Notes: generated by a model from the sequence alone, not told the origin. A stretch of 64,000 nt of DNA from Flavobacterium swingsii (GCF_900111965.1 NZ_FOJT01000001.1:524582-588581), one strand, 5' to 3'; shown: positions 1-8,549, counted from the first letter of the stretch. Program-made: numbers and translations.

Positions 1-1
1 T

Positions 2-355
2 TTTCAGCGAAAATATTTTGATAAATCGCCATGGGGAAATCGAATTGTGCAACATTTAGGAGAAGCTGTTGACATTATTCCTGATTTGGATTTGAAATTC
101 GATTTGGTTTTTATTGATGCCGATAAAGAAAATTATATTAATTATTTTAATCTCATTATCCCTAAAATGAATAAAGGCGGAATCATTTTGTCTGATAATG
201 TTTTGTGGTCTGGAAAAGTCGTTTTACCGTTAGAAAAAAATGATTTGAGCACCAAAATTTTGTTGGAATATAATTTACTTTTGAAGAATGATCCTAGAGT
301 TGAAACGGTTTTATTGCCTATAAGAGATGGGTTGACTGTTAGCCGAGTGCTCTAG
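2..355 (+). CDS. SAM-dependent O-methyltransferase, C-terminal part (5' end outside window)
   Basis: This is the C-terminal ~117 codons of a class I SAM-dependent O-methyltransferase of the caffeoyl-CoA O-methyltransferase-like family; the start lies before the window. The frame is open from base 2, so the GTG at 47 is only an internal codon. Visible are FDLVFIDADKENY, whose acidic residues contact metal and substrate in this family, and GGIILSDNVLWSG, the following strand and loop. Members methylate small catechol-type hydroxyls; the substrate here cannot be told. The TAG stop coincides with the first bases of a dispersed repeat that fills the gap to the convergent PAP2 gene. Confidence 0.85.
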   Translation, partial: FQRKYFDKSPWGNRIVQHLGEAVDIIPDLDLKFDLVFIDADKENYINYFNLIIPKMNKGGIILSDNVLWSGKVVLPLEKNDLSTKILLEYNLLLKNDPRVETVLLPIRDGLTVSRVL

Positions 356-430
356 CCCAGATGGGAACGGCATCCTTTTTCTTGCTCCTTTAGCGAGGAA
401 AAGATATAGTGTACAGCTGGAAATAGCTCC
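354..430 (+). repeat. dispersed structured intergenic element, copy A
   Basis: One of four closely related copies (others at 3594, 19166 and 59958). It starts AGCCCAGATGG and ends CTGGAAATAGCTCC. The outer arms CCAG and CTGG can pair, as can AGC with GCT. The inner hairpin is CTTGC-tcctttA-GCGAG with one wobble pair. It fills the space between two convergent genes and touches both stop codons. Confidence 0.75.
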
Positions 431-999
431 TAAATAACCTTCTTAAAATATTTTAACTGAAGTATTTGATAATTTATATATGTTATATATCCTGTAATTA
501 TTCCGCAAGTATATCCCGCAAGTATGTCGGTAGGAAAATGCAATCCTAAGTAAACACGGCTGTATGCAAAGATTAATGGCCAAAGAATTAGTACCCAAAA
601 ATACTTGTATTGTTTTTTGAATATTGAATATAAAAACACGAAAACTGCCATCGTATTTGAGGAATGTCCTGAGAAAAAACTAAAACTAGAACTTGGTTTT
701 ATGTTTCTAATAATATCCTTAATTTCCAGATCATTACAAGGGCGTAATCGCTGAAATGTAGCTTTAAATAATTCGGTAATGGTATTGTTTATCGTGAGTA
801 AAACAGCAACGAAAAGCACGATAATAATTGTTTGTTTTGTTCCCAATTTTTTATAAACCAGATACAATAAGAATAGAAAAAGTGGAATCCAACTGGATTG
901 TTTTGTTATAATTAACCACAACGGATCGAAAGTTTCCGAGCCTAAACCATTAAGAAAAACGAGTAATTCTTTGTCTATTGTGATTATTTTTTCTAACAT
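430..999 (-). CDS. PAP2-family membrane phosphatase
   Basis: An integral-membrane phosphatase of the type 2 phosphatidic acid phosphatase superfamily, 189 residues. The three-part signature is complete: K79...RLRP87, SGHSSN at 110-115 with the catalytic-site His, and SRVYLGLHFPTD at 147-158 with the nucleophilic His. Several hydrophobic segments surround these motifs. Relatives dephosphorylate undecaprenyl diphosphate, phosphatidylglycerol phosphate or lipid A; which lipid is used here cannot be decided. Its ATG overlaps the stop of the upstream tatA-like gene (TAATG junction), so the two are probably translationally coupled. It ends at TAG next to dispersed repeat copy A. Confidence 0.88.
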   Translation of the reverse strand: MLEKIITIDKELLVFLNGLGSETFDPLWLIITKQSSWIPLFLFLLYLVYKKLGTKQTIIIVLFVAVLLTINNTITELFKATFQRLRPCNDLEIKDIIRNIKPSSSFSFFSGHSSNTMAVFVFLYSIFKKQYKYFWVLILWPLIFAYSRVYLGLHFPTDILAGYTCGIITGYITYINYQILQLKYFKKVI

Positions 1000-1367
1000 T
1001 ATAACTGACGTTTTATTGGCCCTGTAAGATCGTCTAAATTTTCTTTGACCTTATCAATTTCGGAAGTAATATTGTCAGTGATAGATTTTGTTCCTGATGA
1101 ATCCGATGTGTTATCGGTAATCATTTTATTGAATCCTTGTTTTACGTTGTCAATTTCGGAAGTGAAACCGCTGGTTAAATTTTTAAAATCTGACCCATCT
1201 AAATCGGCACTTTTTGTGATTTCGCTTTTAATATCATTTGTAGCATTTTTTAGCTGCGCCATAGCTTTCCCCATAGTACGAGCAATATCTGGAATCTTAT
1301 CTGATCCAAAAAGCATCAAGGCTATAAAAATGATAAATACTAATTCTCCTCCTCCTATTCCGAACAT
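999..1367 (-). CDS. tatA: Sec-independent translocase subunit TatA/TatE family
   Basis: A component of the twin-arginine translocase, which moves folded proteins across the inner membrane; TatA forms the channel. The N terminus MFGIGGGELVFIIFIALMLFG is one short membrane segment, followed by the amphipathic helix SDKIPDIARTMGKAMAQLKN typical of TatA/B. The remaining ~70 residues are charged and probably disordered. At 122 residues it is longer than many TatA proteins but normal for Flavobacteriaceae. It is the first gene of a two-gene unit with the PAP2 phosphatase. TatB cannot be fully excluded because Bacteroidota often have only TatA-like and TatC proteins. Confidence 0.88.
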   Translation of the reverse strand: MFGIGGGELVFIIFIALMLFGSDKIPDIARTMGKAMAQLKNATNDIKSEITKSADLDGSDFKNLTSGFTSEIDNVKQGFNKMITDNTSDSSGTKSITDNITSEIDKVKENLDDLTGPIKRQL

Positions 1368-1462
1368 TTTTTTGAATTTTAAAATACAAAGTTACAAAGT
1401 TTTTTAAATTGATGTCGATTGACAGCAAATGTTTAACTTTATCTTATAAAATAATACTTAAA

Positions 1463-1498
1463 ACAAAAAACAACTCTATTCGAGTTGCTTTTTTTGTT
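1463..1498 (-). terminator. rho-independent terminator after clpX
   Basis: Stem CAACTC (1471-1476), loop tattc, GAGTTG (1482-1487), flanked by A and T runs on either side. Read on the minus strand the hairpin is followed by TTTTTTGTTTT, directly downstream of the clpX stop. Confidence 0.75.
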
Positions 1499-1503
1499 TC
1501 TAT

Positions 1504-2736
1504 TTAAGAAGCAATTTCTAGTCGCTTCAATAAATTTTTTGTTAATGTATGGTGTGCATATTCCTTATCTATATTCAGAATTTTATCATCTGAACTTGGT
1601 AATTCATACATAGCATCGGTTAAGATCGCTTCGCAAAGTGAACGCAATCCACGGGCTCCTAATTTGTATTCTAATGCTTTATCGACAATAAAATCTAGTG
1701 CTTCATCGGTGATATTAAATTCAACATCATCCATCATAAATAATTTTTGATATTGTTTAATTAAGGCATTTTTAGGTTGTGTCAAAATTGCACGCAAGGT
1801 TTCTCTATCTAAAGGATCCATGTGTGTCAATACTGGTAAACGACCGATTATTTCTGGAATTAACCCAAAATCTTTAATGTCTTTTGGAATAATATATTGT
1901 AGTAAATTGTCTTTGTCTATATTATCGACATTTTTTGAAGTGCTATAACCAACGGCTTGACGATTTAATCTTTTTGAAATTATCCTTTCAATACCATCGA
2001 AAGCACCACCAGCAATAAACAAAATATCTTGAGTATTTACTTCAACAAATTTCTGGTCTGGATGTTTTCTTCCTCCTTTTGGCGGAACATTTACAACGGT
2101 TCCTTCTAATAATTTTAATAATGCTTGTTGCACGCCTTCGCCCGAAACATCACGAGTTATAGATGGATTATCACTTTTACGTGCAATTTTATCTATTTCA
2201 TCGATAAAAACAATTCCTCTTTCGGCTTTGGTTACATCATAATCGGCAGCTTGCAAAAGACGAGTCAGAATACTTTCTACATCTTCTCCTACATATCCTG
2301 CTTCTGTCAAAACAGTTGCATCTACAATTGCTAAAGGAACATCGAGCATTTTTGCAATGGTTTTTGCTACTAGTGTTTTTCCTGTTCCCGTTTGTCCCAC
2401 CATGATAATATTAGATTTTTCAATCTCTACTTCGTCATGATCATTTTGTTGCATTAATCGTTTGTAATGATTGTAAACTGCTACAGACATTACTTTTTTT
2501 GTTTGGTCTTGACCAATAACATATTGGTCAAGAAAAGCTCTGATTTGTTTTGGCTTTTGCAAAACTAAATCCGAAACCTGACGTGAAGCTCCACTGGTTT
2601 TTAATTCTTCCAGAACAATTCCGTGTGCTTGCTCGATACATTTGTCACAGATGTGTGAATCGATTCCAGCAATTAACAAATTGGTTTCTGGTTTTTTTCT
2701 TCCGCAGAAGGAACATTCTAATTTTTCTTTTGCCAT
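1504..2736 (-). CDS. clpX: ATP-dependent Clp protease ATP-binding subunit ClpX
   Basis: The AAA+ unfoldase that recognises, unfolds and feeds substrates to ClpP in the cytoplasm. The ATG at 2736 gives 410 residues and the family start [11 protein letters not shown]; an in-frame TTG five codons upstream was not chosen. The zinc-binding domain has Cys 8, 11, 30 and 33. The AAA+ part has Walker A GQTGTGKT, the pore loop GYVGED, Walker [11 protein letters not shown] and a C-terminal sensor/D2 domain. Length is normal. It follows clpP by 46 bases in the tig-clpP-clpX order. A TAACTTTG -7-like box just upstream may give it an extra promoter. Confidence 0.97.
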   Translation of the reverse strand: MAKEKLECSFCGRKKPETNLLIAGIDSHICDKCIEQAHGIVLEELKTSGASRQVSDLVLQKPKQIRAFLDQYVIGQDQTKKVMSVAVYNHYKRLMQQNDHDEVEIEKSNIIMVGQTGTGKTLVAKTIAKMLDVPLAIVDATVLTEAGYVGEDVESILTRLLQAADYDVTKAERGIVFIDEIDKIARKSDNPSITRDVSGEGVQQALLKLLEGTVVNVPPKGGRKHPDQKFVEVNTQDILFIAGGAFDGIERIISKRLNRQAVGYSTSKNVDNIDKDNLLQYIIPKDIKDFGLIPEIIGRLPVLTHMDPLDRETLRAILTQPKNALIKQYQKLFMMDDVEFNITDEALDFIVDKALEYKLGARGLRSLCEAILTDAMYELPSSDDKILNIDKEYAHHTLTKNLLKRLEIAS

Positions 2737-2782
2737 TATTTCTAGTTGCAAAGTTACAAAGGCAGAACCTTTGAACTTAAAT

Positions 2783-3457
2783 TTAACCTCTTCTCAACAC
2801 TTCATCAATCATTCCGTATTCTTTTGCTTCATCAGCAATCATCCAATAATCACGTTCAGAATCATTGTGTACTTTCTCGAAAGCTTGTCCTGAATGATGT
2901 GATATGATTTTGTATAATTCATCTTTTAGTTTCAACATCTCACGTAAGTTAATCTCCATATCAGTTGCAACTCCTTGTGCTCCTCCCGATGGCTGGTGAA
3001 TCATTACTCGTGAATGTGGTAATGCCGAACGTTTTCCTGCTGCTCCTGCACATAACAATACTGCTCCCATAGAAGCCGCCATTCCTGTACAAATTGTCGC
3101 TACATCTGGTTTGATGTATTGCATTGTGTCATAAATTCCTAATCCTGCATAAACGCTTCCGCCCGGAGAATTCAAATAAATTTGAATATCTTTACTAGCA
3201 TCGGCACTTTCTAAGAAAAGCAATTGTGCTTGTACGATGTTTGCAATTTGATCATCTATTCCTGTTCCTAGGAATATAATTCTGTCCATCATTAATCTTG
3301 AAAAAACATCTAATTGAGAAATATTCAACTGGCGTTCTTCTATAATATATGGTGTCATGTTTGTTGGTGTCATTGCGCCAACTATTTTATCGTAATACAT
3401 TGCGTTTACACCTTGGTGTTTTGTTGCAAATTTTTTAAATTCTTTTCCGTAGTTCAT
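2783..3457 (-). CDS. clpP: ATP-dependent Clp protease proteolytic subunit ClpP
   Basis: The serine peptidase that forms the double heptameric chamber working with ClpX. The catalytic triad is present: Ser129 in GMAASMG, His154 in MIHQPSGG and Asp203 in SERDYWM. The oxyanion motif NSPGGSV is at 96-102. At 224 residues it has ~25 more N-terminal residues than Escherichia coli ClpP, as usual in Bacteroidota. Upstream of it lie dispersed repeat copy B and the tig terminator, so it may be transcribed partly separately from tig despite the shared order. Confidence 0.97.
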   Translation of the reverse strand: MNYGKEFKKFATKHQGVNAMYYDKIVGAMTPTNMTPYIIEERQLNISQLDVFSRLMMDRIIFLGTGIDDQIANIVQAQLLFLESADASKDIQIYLNSPGGSVYAGLGIYDTMQYIKPDVATICTGMAASMGAVLLCAGAAGKRSALPHSRVMIHQPSGGAQGVATDMEINLREMLKLKDELYKIISHHSGQAFEKVHNDSERDYWMIADEAKEYGMIDEVLRRG

Positions 3458-3593
3458 ATTAAAAAGTTTATGAGTTTAGATGGTTTGATATTTAATGTTG
3501 TTGTTTTAATCTTAAAGCAAAGTTCGTACCTTTTATTTTTTGTGACAAACTGTCTGTTGAATGATTACTGTAATATGAATTAATTACTATTTT

Positions 3594-3664
3594 TAGCCCC
3601 GATAGCAGTGAAAATCCTCGCCATTTTTCTTGGCGAGATTGTAACGGATAGCGGGAATAGCTTC
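3594..3664 (+). repeat. dispersed structured intergenic element, copy B
   Basis: Related to copies A, C and D: TAGCCCCGATAG at the left, GGATAGCGGGAATAGCTTC at the right. The outer arm CCCG pairs with CGGG, differing from CCAG/CTGG in copy A in a pair-preserving way. The inner hairpin is CTCGCC-attttтctt-GGCGAG, a perfect 6-bp stem of different sequence from the other copies. It lies between the tig terminator and the clpP start. Confidence 0.75.
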
Positions 3665-3666
3665 AA

Positions 3667-3699
3667 ATAAAAAACGCCAAAAATAAATTTCTGACGTTT
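3667..3699 (-). terminator. probable terminator after tig
   Basis: On the minus strand AACGTCA (3698-3692) can pair with TGGCGTT (3679-3673) with one wobble pair and is followed by a T run. It lies about 25 bases after the tig stop. Confidence 0.55.
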
Positions 3700-3723
3700 C
3701 AAATATACTAATTATTTTATTAT

Positions 3724-5049
3724 TTATTCGCCGTACATTGCTGCAACAAATTGCTCATAAGTAACTTCTTTTGTAGTAGGATTTGCTTTTTCTACAAGCA
3801 TTTGTAAAAGTTTGTCTTTTGTTACTTGCTCAGACAATCTTTTTACTTCTTCTTGGTTAGATAAAACTCTTGCTACAATTCCTTCTACTTCTTGATCTGT
3901 TGGATTTGTTTGTCCGAACTGCGCCATTTGCTGACGGATTGATCTTGATGTGAATGATTTTAAATCTTCGAAATTGATTTTGATATCGCTTTGAGCTAAA
4001 GCACGACCTTCAATCATTTGGAAACGCAATCCTTTTTCTGAACGGTAATATTCTGCTTCTGCTTCTGCTGGTGATAATTTTTTCTCTCCTACAGTTTGCA
4101 ACCATTTTTTTAAGAATGCTTCTGGCAAATCGAATTTTGTATTATCGATTAATGCGTTAACTACATCGTCTGTTAATTTTTGTTGTGCTTGTTCTGCAAA
4201 TTGAGATTCAGCATCTTCTTTTATTTTTGCTTTCAAGTCTGCTAATGAAGCTACATTTCCTTCACCAAAAAGTTTATCGAACAATTCTTGGTTTAGTTCT
4301 GCTGGTTCCGTTTCGTTGATGTTTTCGATAGTAAAGTTTACATCAACTTCTAATCCGTGTACGTCATCATGACTTACTTTTAAGAAATCCATTAATTGAT
4401 GATCGTCTTCGAACAAACCTTTTGTATTTACTGTAACTACATCTCCAGATTTTTTTCCGATGAATTTTTGAGCAGTTTTTTTGTCTTTAAAAATATCTAA
4501 AGAAATAGTAATAGGATTGTTTATTCCTTTTTCTTCGTTTGTAAAAACTCCTGAAACGTCTGTTTTTTCTGAAACAATTTCTTGAGGAACTGCTTTTCCA
4601 AATTGCTTTTGGATACGAGTTACTTGTCCGTCGATTAATTTGTCATCAGCAGTAACAATATATTTTACTACGTCAGTTTTTGCTTCTAAATCTAAAGTAA
4701 AGAAAGGCGCTAATCCTATTTCGTATTGAAAAGTTAGTTCTTCTACTTCCCAGTTGAAAATTTCTTTTTCTATTTCTAACGGAGTTCCAAGAAGCGCTAA
4801 TCTTTCGGCAGTGATGAATCTTTCTAAAGCCAATTCAACAACTTTCTTAACTTCTTCTTGTTTTATCGCTTTTCCGTATTGTTTTTCGACTAAATCTTTT
4901 GGCACAGCACCTTTACGAAAACCTTTTACAGTTGCTAAAGGCATTTTTTCGTTGATACGTTTTGCTACTTGACCTTTGTAATCTGTAGGCATTACTGTAA
5001 TTTCGATAATTTCGGTTACAGCGTTTATTGCTATTCTTCTAATATCCAT
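3724..5049 (-). CDS. tig: trigger factor
   Basis: A ribosome-associated chaperone that binds nascent chains, 441 residues. The N-terminal ribosome-binding domain (about 1-115) contains GFRKGAVPKDLVEKQYG, a version of the conserved G-F-R-x-G-x-x-P signature. The middle carries a weakly conserved FKBP-like region and the C-terminal half is the helical arm domain, ending near EQFVAAMYGE. It is first in the tig-clpP-clpX arrangement known from many bacteria. A good promoter lies at 5083-5113, overlapped by a 10-bp inverted repeat that could be an operator or leader hairpin. Confidence 0.95.
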   Translation of the reverse strand: MDIRRIAINAVTEIIEITVMPTDYKGQVAKRINEKMPLATVKGFRKGAVPKDLVEKQYGKAIKQEEVKKVVELALERFITAERLALLGTPLEIEKEIFNWEVEELTFQYEIGLAPFFTLDLEAKTDVVKYIVTADDKLIDGQVTRIQKQFGKAVPQEIVSEKTDVSGVFTNEEKGINNPITISLDIFKDKKTAQKFIGKKSGDVVTVNTKGLFEDDHQLMDFLKVSHDDVHGLEVDVNFTIENINETEPAELNQELFDKLFGEGNVASLADLKAKIKEDAESQFAEQAQQKLTDDVVNALIDNTKFDLPEAFLKKWLQTVGEKKLSPAEAEAEYYRSEKGLRFQMIEGRALAQSDIKINFEDLKSFTSRSIRQQMAQFGQTNPTDQEVEGIVARVLSNQEEVKRLSEQVTKDKLLQMLVEKANPTTKEVTYEQFVAAMYGE

Positions 5050-5074
5050 CTTCTCTTTAATTTACATAATAAAA

Positions 5075-5109
5075 TTGGGTGGCAAAATTACAAAATTTCT
5101 GCCACCCAA
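5075..5109. repeat. inverted repeat over the tig promoter
   Basis: TTGGGTGGCA (5075-5084) and its exact complement TGCCACCCAA (5100-5109) flank 15 bases. The repeat spans the -7 box of the tig promoter, so it could bind a regulator; a leader hairpin is less likely because the start site should lie at its edge. Confidence 0.6.
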
Positions 5110-5113
5110 CAAA
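5083..5113 (-). promoter_or_regulatory. Bacteroidota-type promoter for tig
   Basis: On the minus strand TTTG (5113-5110), a 19-base spacer and TAATTTTG (5090-5083) match the Bacteroidota -33 TTTG and -7 TAnnTTTG pattern. The predicted start is about 25-30 bases before the tig ATG. Confidence 0.65.
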
Positions 5114-5134
5114 TTTTTAACTTATCGAATTTTG

Positions 5135-5479
5135 CTATTTGTCGTCTTTTATAAATTTGTATAAAATAGATTGAGAAATAGACAGTAAAATACTGAAGAA
5201 TAATGCTGTTAAAAACGAACTTATAGTAAATCCATCTAACCAATAATCACACAATAAAACCATTCCGGCATTGATGACTAATAGAAATAATCCTAATGTA
5301 ACGACAGTAATTGGAAATGTAAAAAACACTAAAACTGGTTTCAGGAAAGTGTTTAGCAATCCTAAAACAATAGCAACCTTGATAGCTGTTGTAATATTAT
5401 CAACTTGAACTCCTCCCATAAAATAAGAAAGTGCCAGTACAATAATGGTTGTAATTAGTAGACGAAAAAGTAATTTCAT
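5135..5479 (-). CDS. small membrane protein, PF04020/YvlD-like (annotated as phage holin family)
   Basis: A 114-residue protein made almost wholly of four hydrophobic segments (about 5-25, 30-50, 55-80, 85-108). The pattern, including LGLLNTFLKPVLVFFTFPITVVTLGLFLLVINA, fits the four-segment family often named phage holin superfamily IV or YvlD. Members are chromosomal membrane proteins of unknown function and the holin name is historical: no phage gene lies nearby. It sits alone, 86 bases downstream of the tig start region, with a perfect 19-bp inverted repeat upstream of it. Confidence 0.8.
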   Translation of the reverse strand: MKLLFRLLITTIIVLALSYFMGGVQVDNITTAIKVAIVLGLLNTFLKPVLVFFTFPITVVTLGLFLLVINAGMVLLCDYWLDGFTISSFLTALFFSILLSISQSILYKFIKDDK

Positions 5480-5537
5480 AGTGTTTTGTTTGTTTAAAAT
5501 TGATAATTATTGATTGTTAAATATATTGAATTTAAAA

Positions 5538-5615
5538 GCCACAGATTAAAAAGATTCTCACAGATTTTTTTATTTGCCATCAAAAAATCCTTTTTTAATC
5601 TTTTTAATCTGTGGC
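5538..5615. repeat. perfect 19-bp inverted repeat, CACAGATT type
   Basis: GCCACAGATTAAAAAGATT (5538-5556) is exactly repeated in inverse at 5597-5615. The 40-base loop carries a further CACAGATTTTTT/AAAAAATC pairing. It may end the minus-strand hydrolase transcript. Related CACA(G/A)A-rich repeats occur at 6414-6450 and 61614-61692. Confidence 0.8.
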
Positions 5616-5636
5616 ATTTTTTTGTTTCAACTAACT

Positions 5637-6401
5637 TTATTTCTTCAAAAATTGTACCGTTTTCTCAAAAAAATCAAGAGGATTTTCGGCATGAAGCCAA
5701 TGTCCTGCGTTTGGAATAGTTTCTATTTCGGCTTTTGGAAAATGATGCAATATGGTTTCGAAATCTGAATCTAATATATAATCAGATTTGTCGCCACGTA
5801 AAAATACCGTTTCTTTTTCAAATTTATCATCAAAAGGTAAAGCTTTTCCTATTGCTTCAATTTTCTCATTAAAAACCTTCAAATTAAAACGAAAAGCCAA
5901 TTGCCCCGGCTCTTGCCAATATAAATTTTTAAGCAAAAATTGTCTTGTTCCAAAATCGGAAATATATTCCGAAACTATGACTTCAACTTCTGCGCGTGAT
6001 GGTTTTTTAGAAAAATCGACCGCGCCAAGCGCGGCTAAAATCGTTTGATGGTGAACAGGATAAAATTTAGGACCAATATCGGCAACAATCAATTTATTTA
6101 CTAATTCCGGATAAGTCGTAGCGAGTAGCATAACTACTTTTCCACCCATGGAATGTCCAATAACATCAACGGAAGTTAAATGATGAAAAGCACAATAATC
6201 GACCACATCTTGCACCATGATTTCGTAGTTGAAATCGTCGGAGTGAAAAGATTTTCCATGGTTTCGCAAATCTAATGCATGAACCTGAAATCCTTGCTCG
6301 ACATATTTTGTAGCGAGTGTTTTCCAATTGTCTGACATTCCTAAAAATCCGTGGAGAATTAGGAGTGGCTTGCCTTGACCTTCTATTTTTGAGTATAACA
6401 T
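5637..6401 (-). CDS. alpha/beta-fold hydrolase (YbfF-like esterase)
   Basis: A 254-residue cytoplasmic alpha/beta hydrolase. It has the oxyanion HGFLG at 17-21, the nucleophile elbow GHSMGG with Ser84 and the catalytic His234 in NAGHWLHAENP; an acidic residue near 205 (RGDKSDY) fits the third member. The early motif DLRNHGKSFH at 44-53 resembles the YbfF/ABHD11 esterase branch. The substrate is unknown. It is a single gene, bounded upstream by short direct repeats (6414-6450) and downstream by the 19-bp inverted repeat. Confidence 0.88.
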   Translation of the reverse strand: MLYSKIEGQGKPLLILHGFLGMSDNWKTLATKYVEQGFQVHALDLRNHGKSFHSDDFNYEIMVQDVVDYCAFHHLTSVDVIGHSMGGKVVMLLATTYPELVNKLIVADIGPKFYPVHHQTILAALGAVDFSKKPSRAEVEVIVSEYISDFGTRQFLLKNLYWQEPGQLAFRFNLKVFNEKIEAIGKALPFDDKFEKETVFLRGDKSDYILDSDFETILHHFPKAEIETIPNAGHWLHAENPLDFFEKTVQFLKK

Positions 6402-6413
6402 ATTTTATAATTT

Positions 6414-6450
6414 CACAGAGATTCACAAAGAAACACGGAGATTCACAAAG
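6414..6450. repeat. 17-bp direct repeat, period 20
   Basis: CACAGAGATTCACAAAG (6414-6430) and CACGGAGATTCACAAAG (6434-6450) differ by one base. They lie just upstream of the hydrolase gene and resemble the CACAGATT-type repeats elsewhere in the window. Confidence 0.7.
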
Positions 6451-6502
6451 TTTTTTTTACTATAAAACCCAAACTACTCCAAACCACTATTAGCAGTGGT
6501 TG

Positions 6503-7048
6503 TTATTCAGGAAAGTCTCCGCCATTTTTAATCCAATCTTCAACTTTTTTTCTTTTTATTTTTGGATTTTGGTTTTCAATTCCATATTTAATTATATCAA
6601 AATAATCAAAATATTTTGGGGAATTTGCTTTTTTAGCAATTATAAAATTTGGAAAAATCCCTCTATAAGTATTGTATTCTCTTACCGATTGATTATAAAT
6701 TTCAATATTTTTATTTAACACATCATTAAATTCATTTCTGCTATTTTCAATCATTAAATTTTGATTGATTTCATATTCATTAAATTCAAATTCGACTGTA
6801 AATTTATCTGATTTAGACTTTTCAGAAATATTTATAAAATATATTAAACTATCATTTTGTATATTTCTCTTTTTCAATTTTACATTTCTGCTTTTAATAC
6901 TTTCAACATAATTTTTCCAATTCAATTCTACTTTTTTGCTTCGTGTTTCTAAACTAGAAATCACGTTGCTTTTATAAAAAAAATAGATTACAGTAAATAT
7001 TAAAATAAAACCAATGAATATGACAAGGCAACCTCTTAAGTATTTCAT
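6503..7048 (-). CDS. divergent LemA-like membrane-anchored protein
   Basis: A 181-residue protein with one N-terminal membrane segment (about 8-26) and an extracytoplasmic helical domain. The stretch NIEIYNQSVREYNTYRGIFP at about 115-134 resembles the LemA family pattern of an N-x-x-I-x-x-Y-N motif followed by a Y-N pair and a conserved FP; WKNYVES near 45 would fit its first helix. The rest is too divergent for a firm call, and the ligand and role of LemA proteins are unclear anyway. It is more AT-rich and richer in Lys, Asn and Ile than its neighbours. A 7-bp hairpin (6482-6501) lies next to its stop. Confidence 0.6.
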   Translation of the reverse strand: MKYLRGCLVIFIGFILIFTVIYFFYKSNVISSLETRSKKVELNWKNYVESIKSRNVKLKKRNIQNDSLIYFINISEKSKSDKFTVEFEFNEYEINQNLMIENSRNEFNDVLNKNIEIYNQSVREYNTYRGIFPNFIIAKKANSPKYFDYFDIIKYGIENQNPKIKRKKVEDWIKNGGDFPE

Positions 7049-7064
7049 AATAACTTATTCTTTT

Positions 7065-7793
7065 CTATTTTAACTTCTGCAAATACATATTTACCACATT
7101 TTCTAAACCTAAATATAACGATTCAGAAATAAGAGCGTGACCTATAGAAACTTCTACCAAATTTGGAATATTTTGATTGAAAAACTGAATATTATCTAAA
7201 CTTAAATCGTGTCCTGCATTAATACCAATTCCTAATTCATTGGCTAAAATGGCGGCCTTTGTATAAGGTGTTATAGCATTTTTATTTCCCAAACCATATT
7301 GGTGTGCAAAAGCTTCGGTATATAATTCGATTCTATCGGTTCCCGTAATTTTCGCGCCTTCAATCATTTCTAGAACCGGATCTACAAATATGGAAACTCG
7401 AATATTATTTCGTTGAAATTCTTGCGTAATTTCCGCCAGAAAATCTTTGTTTTTAATGGTATTCCAACCTGCATTCGACGTCAAATTATCATTTGCATCA
7501 GGAACCAAAGTAACTTGCGTTGGTTTTGTTTCTAAAACTAAATCTACAAACGAACGTTCAAGCGGATTTCCTTCTATATTATATTCGGTGTAAACTATCG
7601 ATTTCAAATCTCGTGCGTCTTGATAACGAATGTGTCTTTCGTCTGGACGCGGATGAATAGTGATTCCTTGTGCGCCAAATTTCTGAATATCCGCAGCAAC
7701 TTTTAGTAAATCAGGTACATTTCCGCCACGAGAATTTCGTAAAGTGGCAATTTTATTAATATTTACACTTAACTTGCATTGATTTTGAGTCAT
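7065..7793 (-). CDS. pdxJ: pyridoxine 5'-phosphate synthase PdxJ
   Basis: Condenses 1-deoxy-xylulose 5-phosphate with 3-amino-2-oxopropyl phosphate to pyridoxine 5'-phosphate, the last step of the DXP-dependent vitamin B6 route. The ATG at 7793 begins MTQNQCKLSVNINKIATLRN, the usual family start; a 13-residue upstream extension was rejected. Family motifs include GITIHPRPDERHI, VTLVPDA, DRIELYT and GINAGHDL. At 242 residues it has normal length for this TIM-barrel enzyme. It is divergent from the CBS gene. The next gene on its strand, LemA-like, is only 16 bases away. Confidence 0.95.
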   Translation of the reverse strand: MTQNQCKLSVNINKIATLRNSRGGNVPDLLKVAADIQKFGAQGITIHPRPDERHIRYQDARDLKSIVYTEYNIEGNPLERSFVDLVLETKPTQVTLVPDANDNLTSNAGWNTIKNKDFLAEITQEFQRNNIRVSIFVDPVLEMIEGAKITGTDRIELYTEAFAHQYGLGNKNAITPYTKAAILANELGIGINAGHDLSLDNIQFFNQNIPNLVEVSIGHALISESLYLGLENVVNMYLQKLK

Positions 7794-7887
7794 TATAAAC
7801 TTAATTTGTATTTGTAAATCACAAAAATACAAACTAAAACAAGCATAGTAACTTATTTTTTAATTATTTTGCAGTAGATTTTTAGCT

Positions 7888-8547
7888 ATGAATATTTTAT
7901 CAGACTATATAAATAACGATTACAAACCGCTCGACATTCACGAAAGTGTTGCTGTTGCGCAGGATTTTTTTGTAGAAGCACCATTTTCGCATTTTCCTGT
8001 TATGGAAGAAGGCGTTTTTGTTGGAAATTTGTCTAGCGAAGATGTAGAAACTTTCGATTTTGATAAAAAAATCATCGATTACAAATATACGCTCGAAGGT
8101 TTTTTTACTAAAAGCGATTCAATTTGGCTGGATGTTTTAGACGATTTCGCAAAAAGTCAAACCACTATTTTACCAGTTCTCGATGAGAATCACAAATATT
8201 TAGGTTATTATGAAATTGTAGATATTATTCGTTTTCTTAATGACACGCCATTTCTAAAAGAATCTGGAGGTATTATTATTGTCGAAAAAAATATTACCGA
8301 ATATTCTTTTAGTCAAATTTCACAAATTGTAGAAGGTAATAATGGTCGGATTTTAGGCTTATTTGTTTCCGATTCTACAAACGGGAAAATACAAATAACA
8401 ATTAAAATTGCTCTTGGTGGAATAAATGAGATTATTCAAACTTTTCGCCGTTACGAGTACGAAATAGTTTCTGAACATCAAGAAGATAATTACATAAACA
8501 ACCTAAAAGAACGTTCGGAATATTTAGACAAATACCTTAACATATAG
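7888..8547 (+). CDS. CBS domain-containing protein
   Basis: A 219-residue cytoplasmic protein with a pair of CBS motifs in the first ~135 residues (VEAPFSHFPVMEEGVFVGNLSSEDV and SQTTILPVLDENHKYLGYYEIVDI), forming one Bateman module that usually senses adenine nucleotides. The C-terminal ~75 residues look like an ACT-like fold (GRILGLFVSDS... IQITIKIA). It is separated from nadK by a large palindrome and both are on the plus strand; the pairing with NAD kinase recurs in Flavobacteriaceae as I remember it. The precise ligand is unknown. Confidence 0.85.
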   Translation: MNILSDYINNDYKPLDIHESVAVAQDFFVEAPFSHFPVMEEGVFVGNLSSEDVETFDFDKKIIDYKYTLEGFFTKSDSIWLDVLDDFAKSQTTILPVLDENHKYLGYYEIVDIIRFLNDTPFLKESGGIIIVEKNITEYSFSQISQIVEGNNGRILGLFVSDSTNGKIQITIKIALGGINEIIQTFRRYEYEIVSEHQEDNYINNLKERSEYLDKYLNI

Positions 8548-8549
8548 AT

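Noticed and set aside
5135..5479. Phage origin suggested by the holin family name
   Set aside because: The family name is historical. The gene stands among core genes and no phage structural, lysis or integrase gene is nearby.
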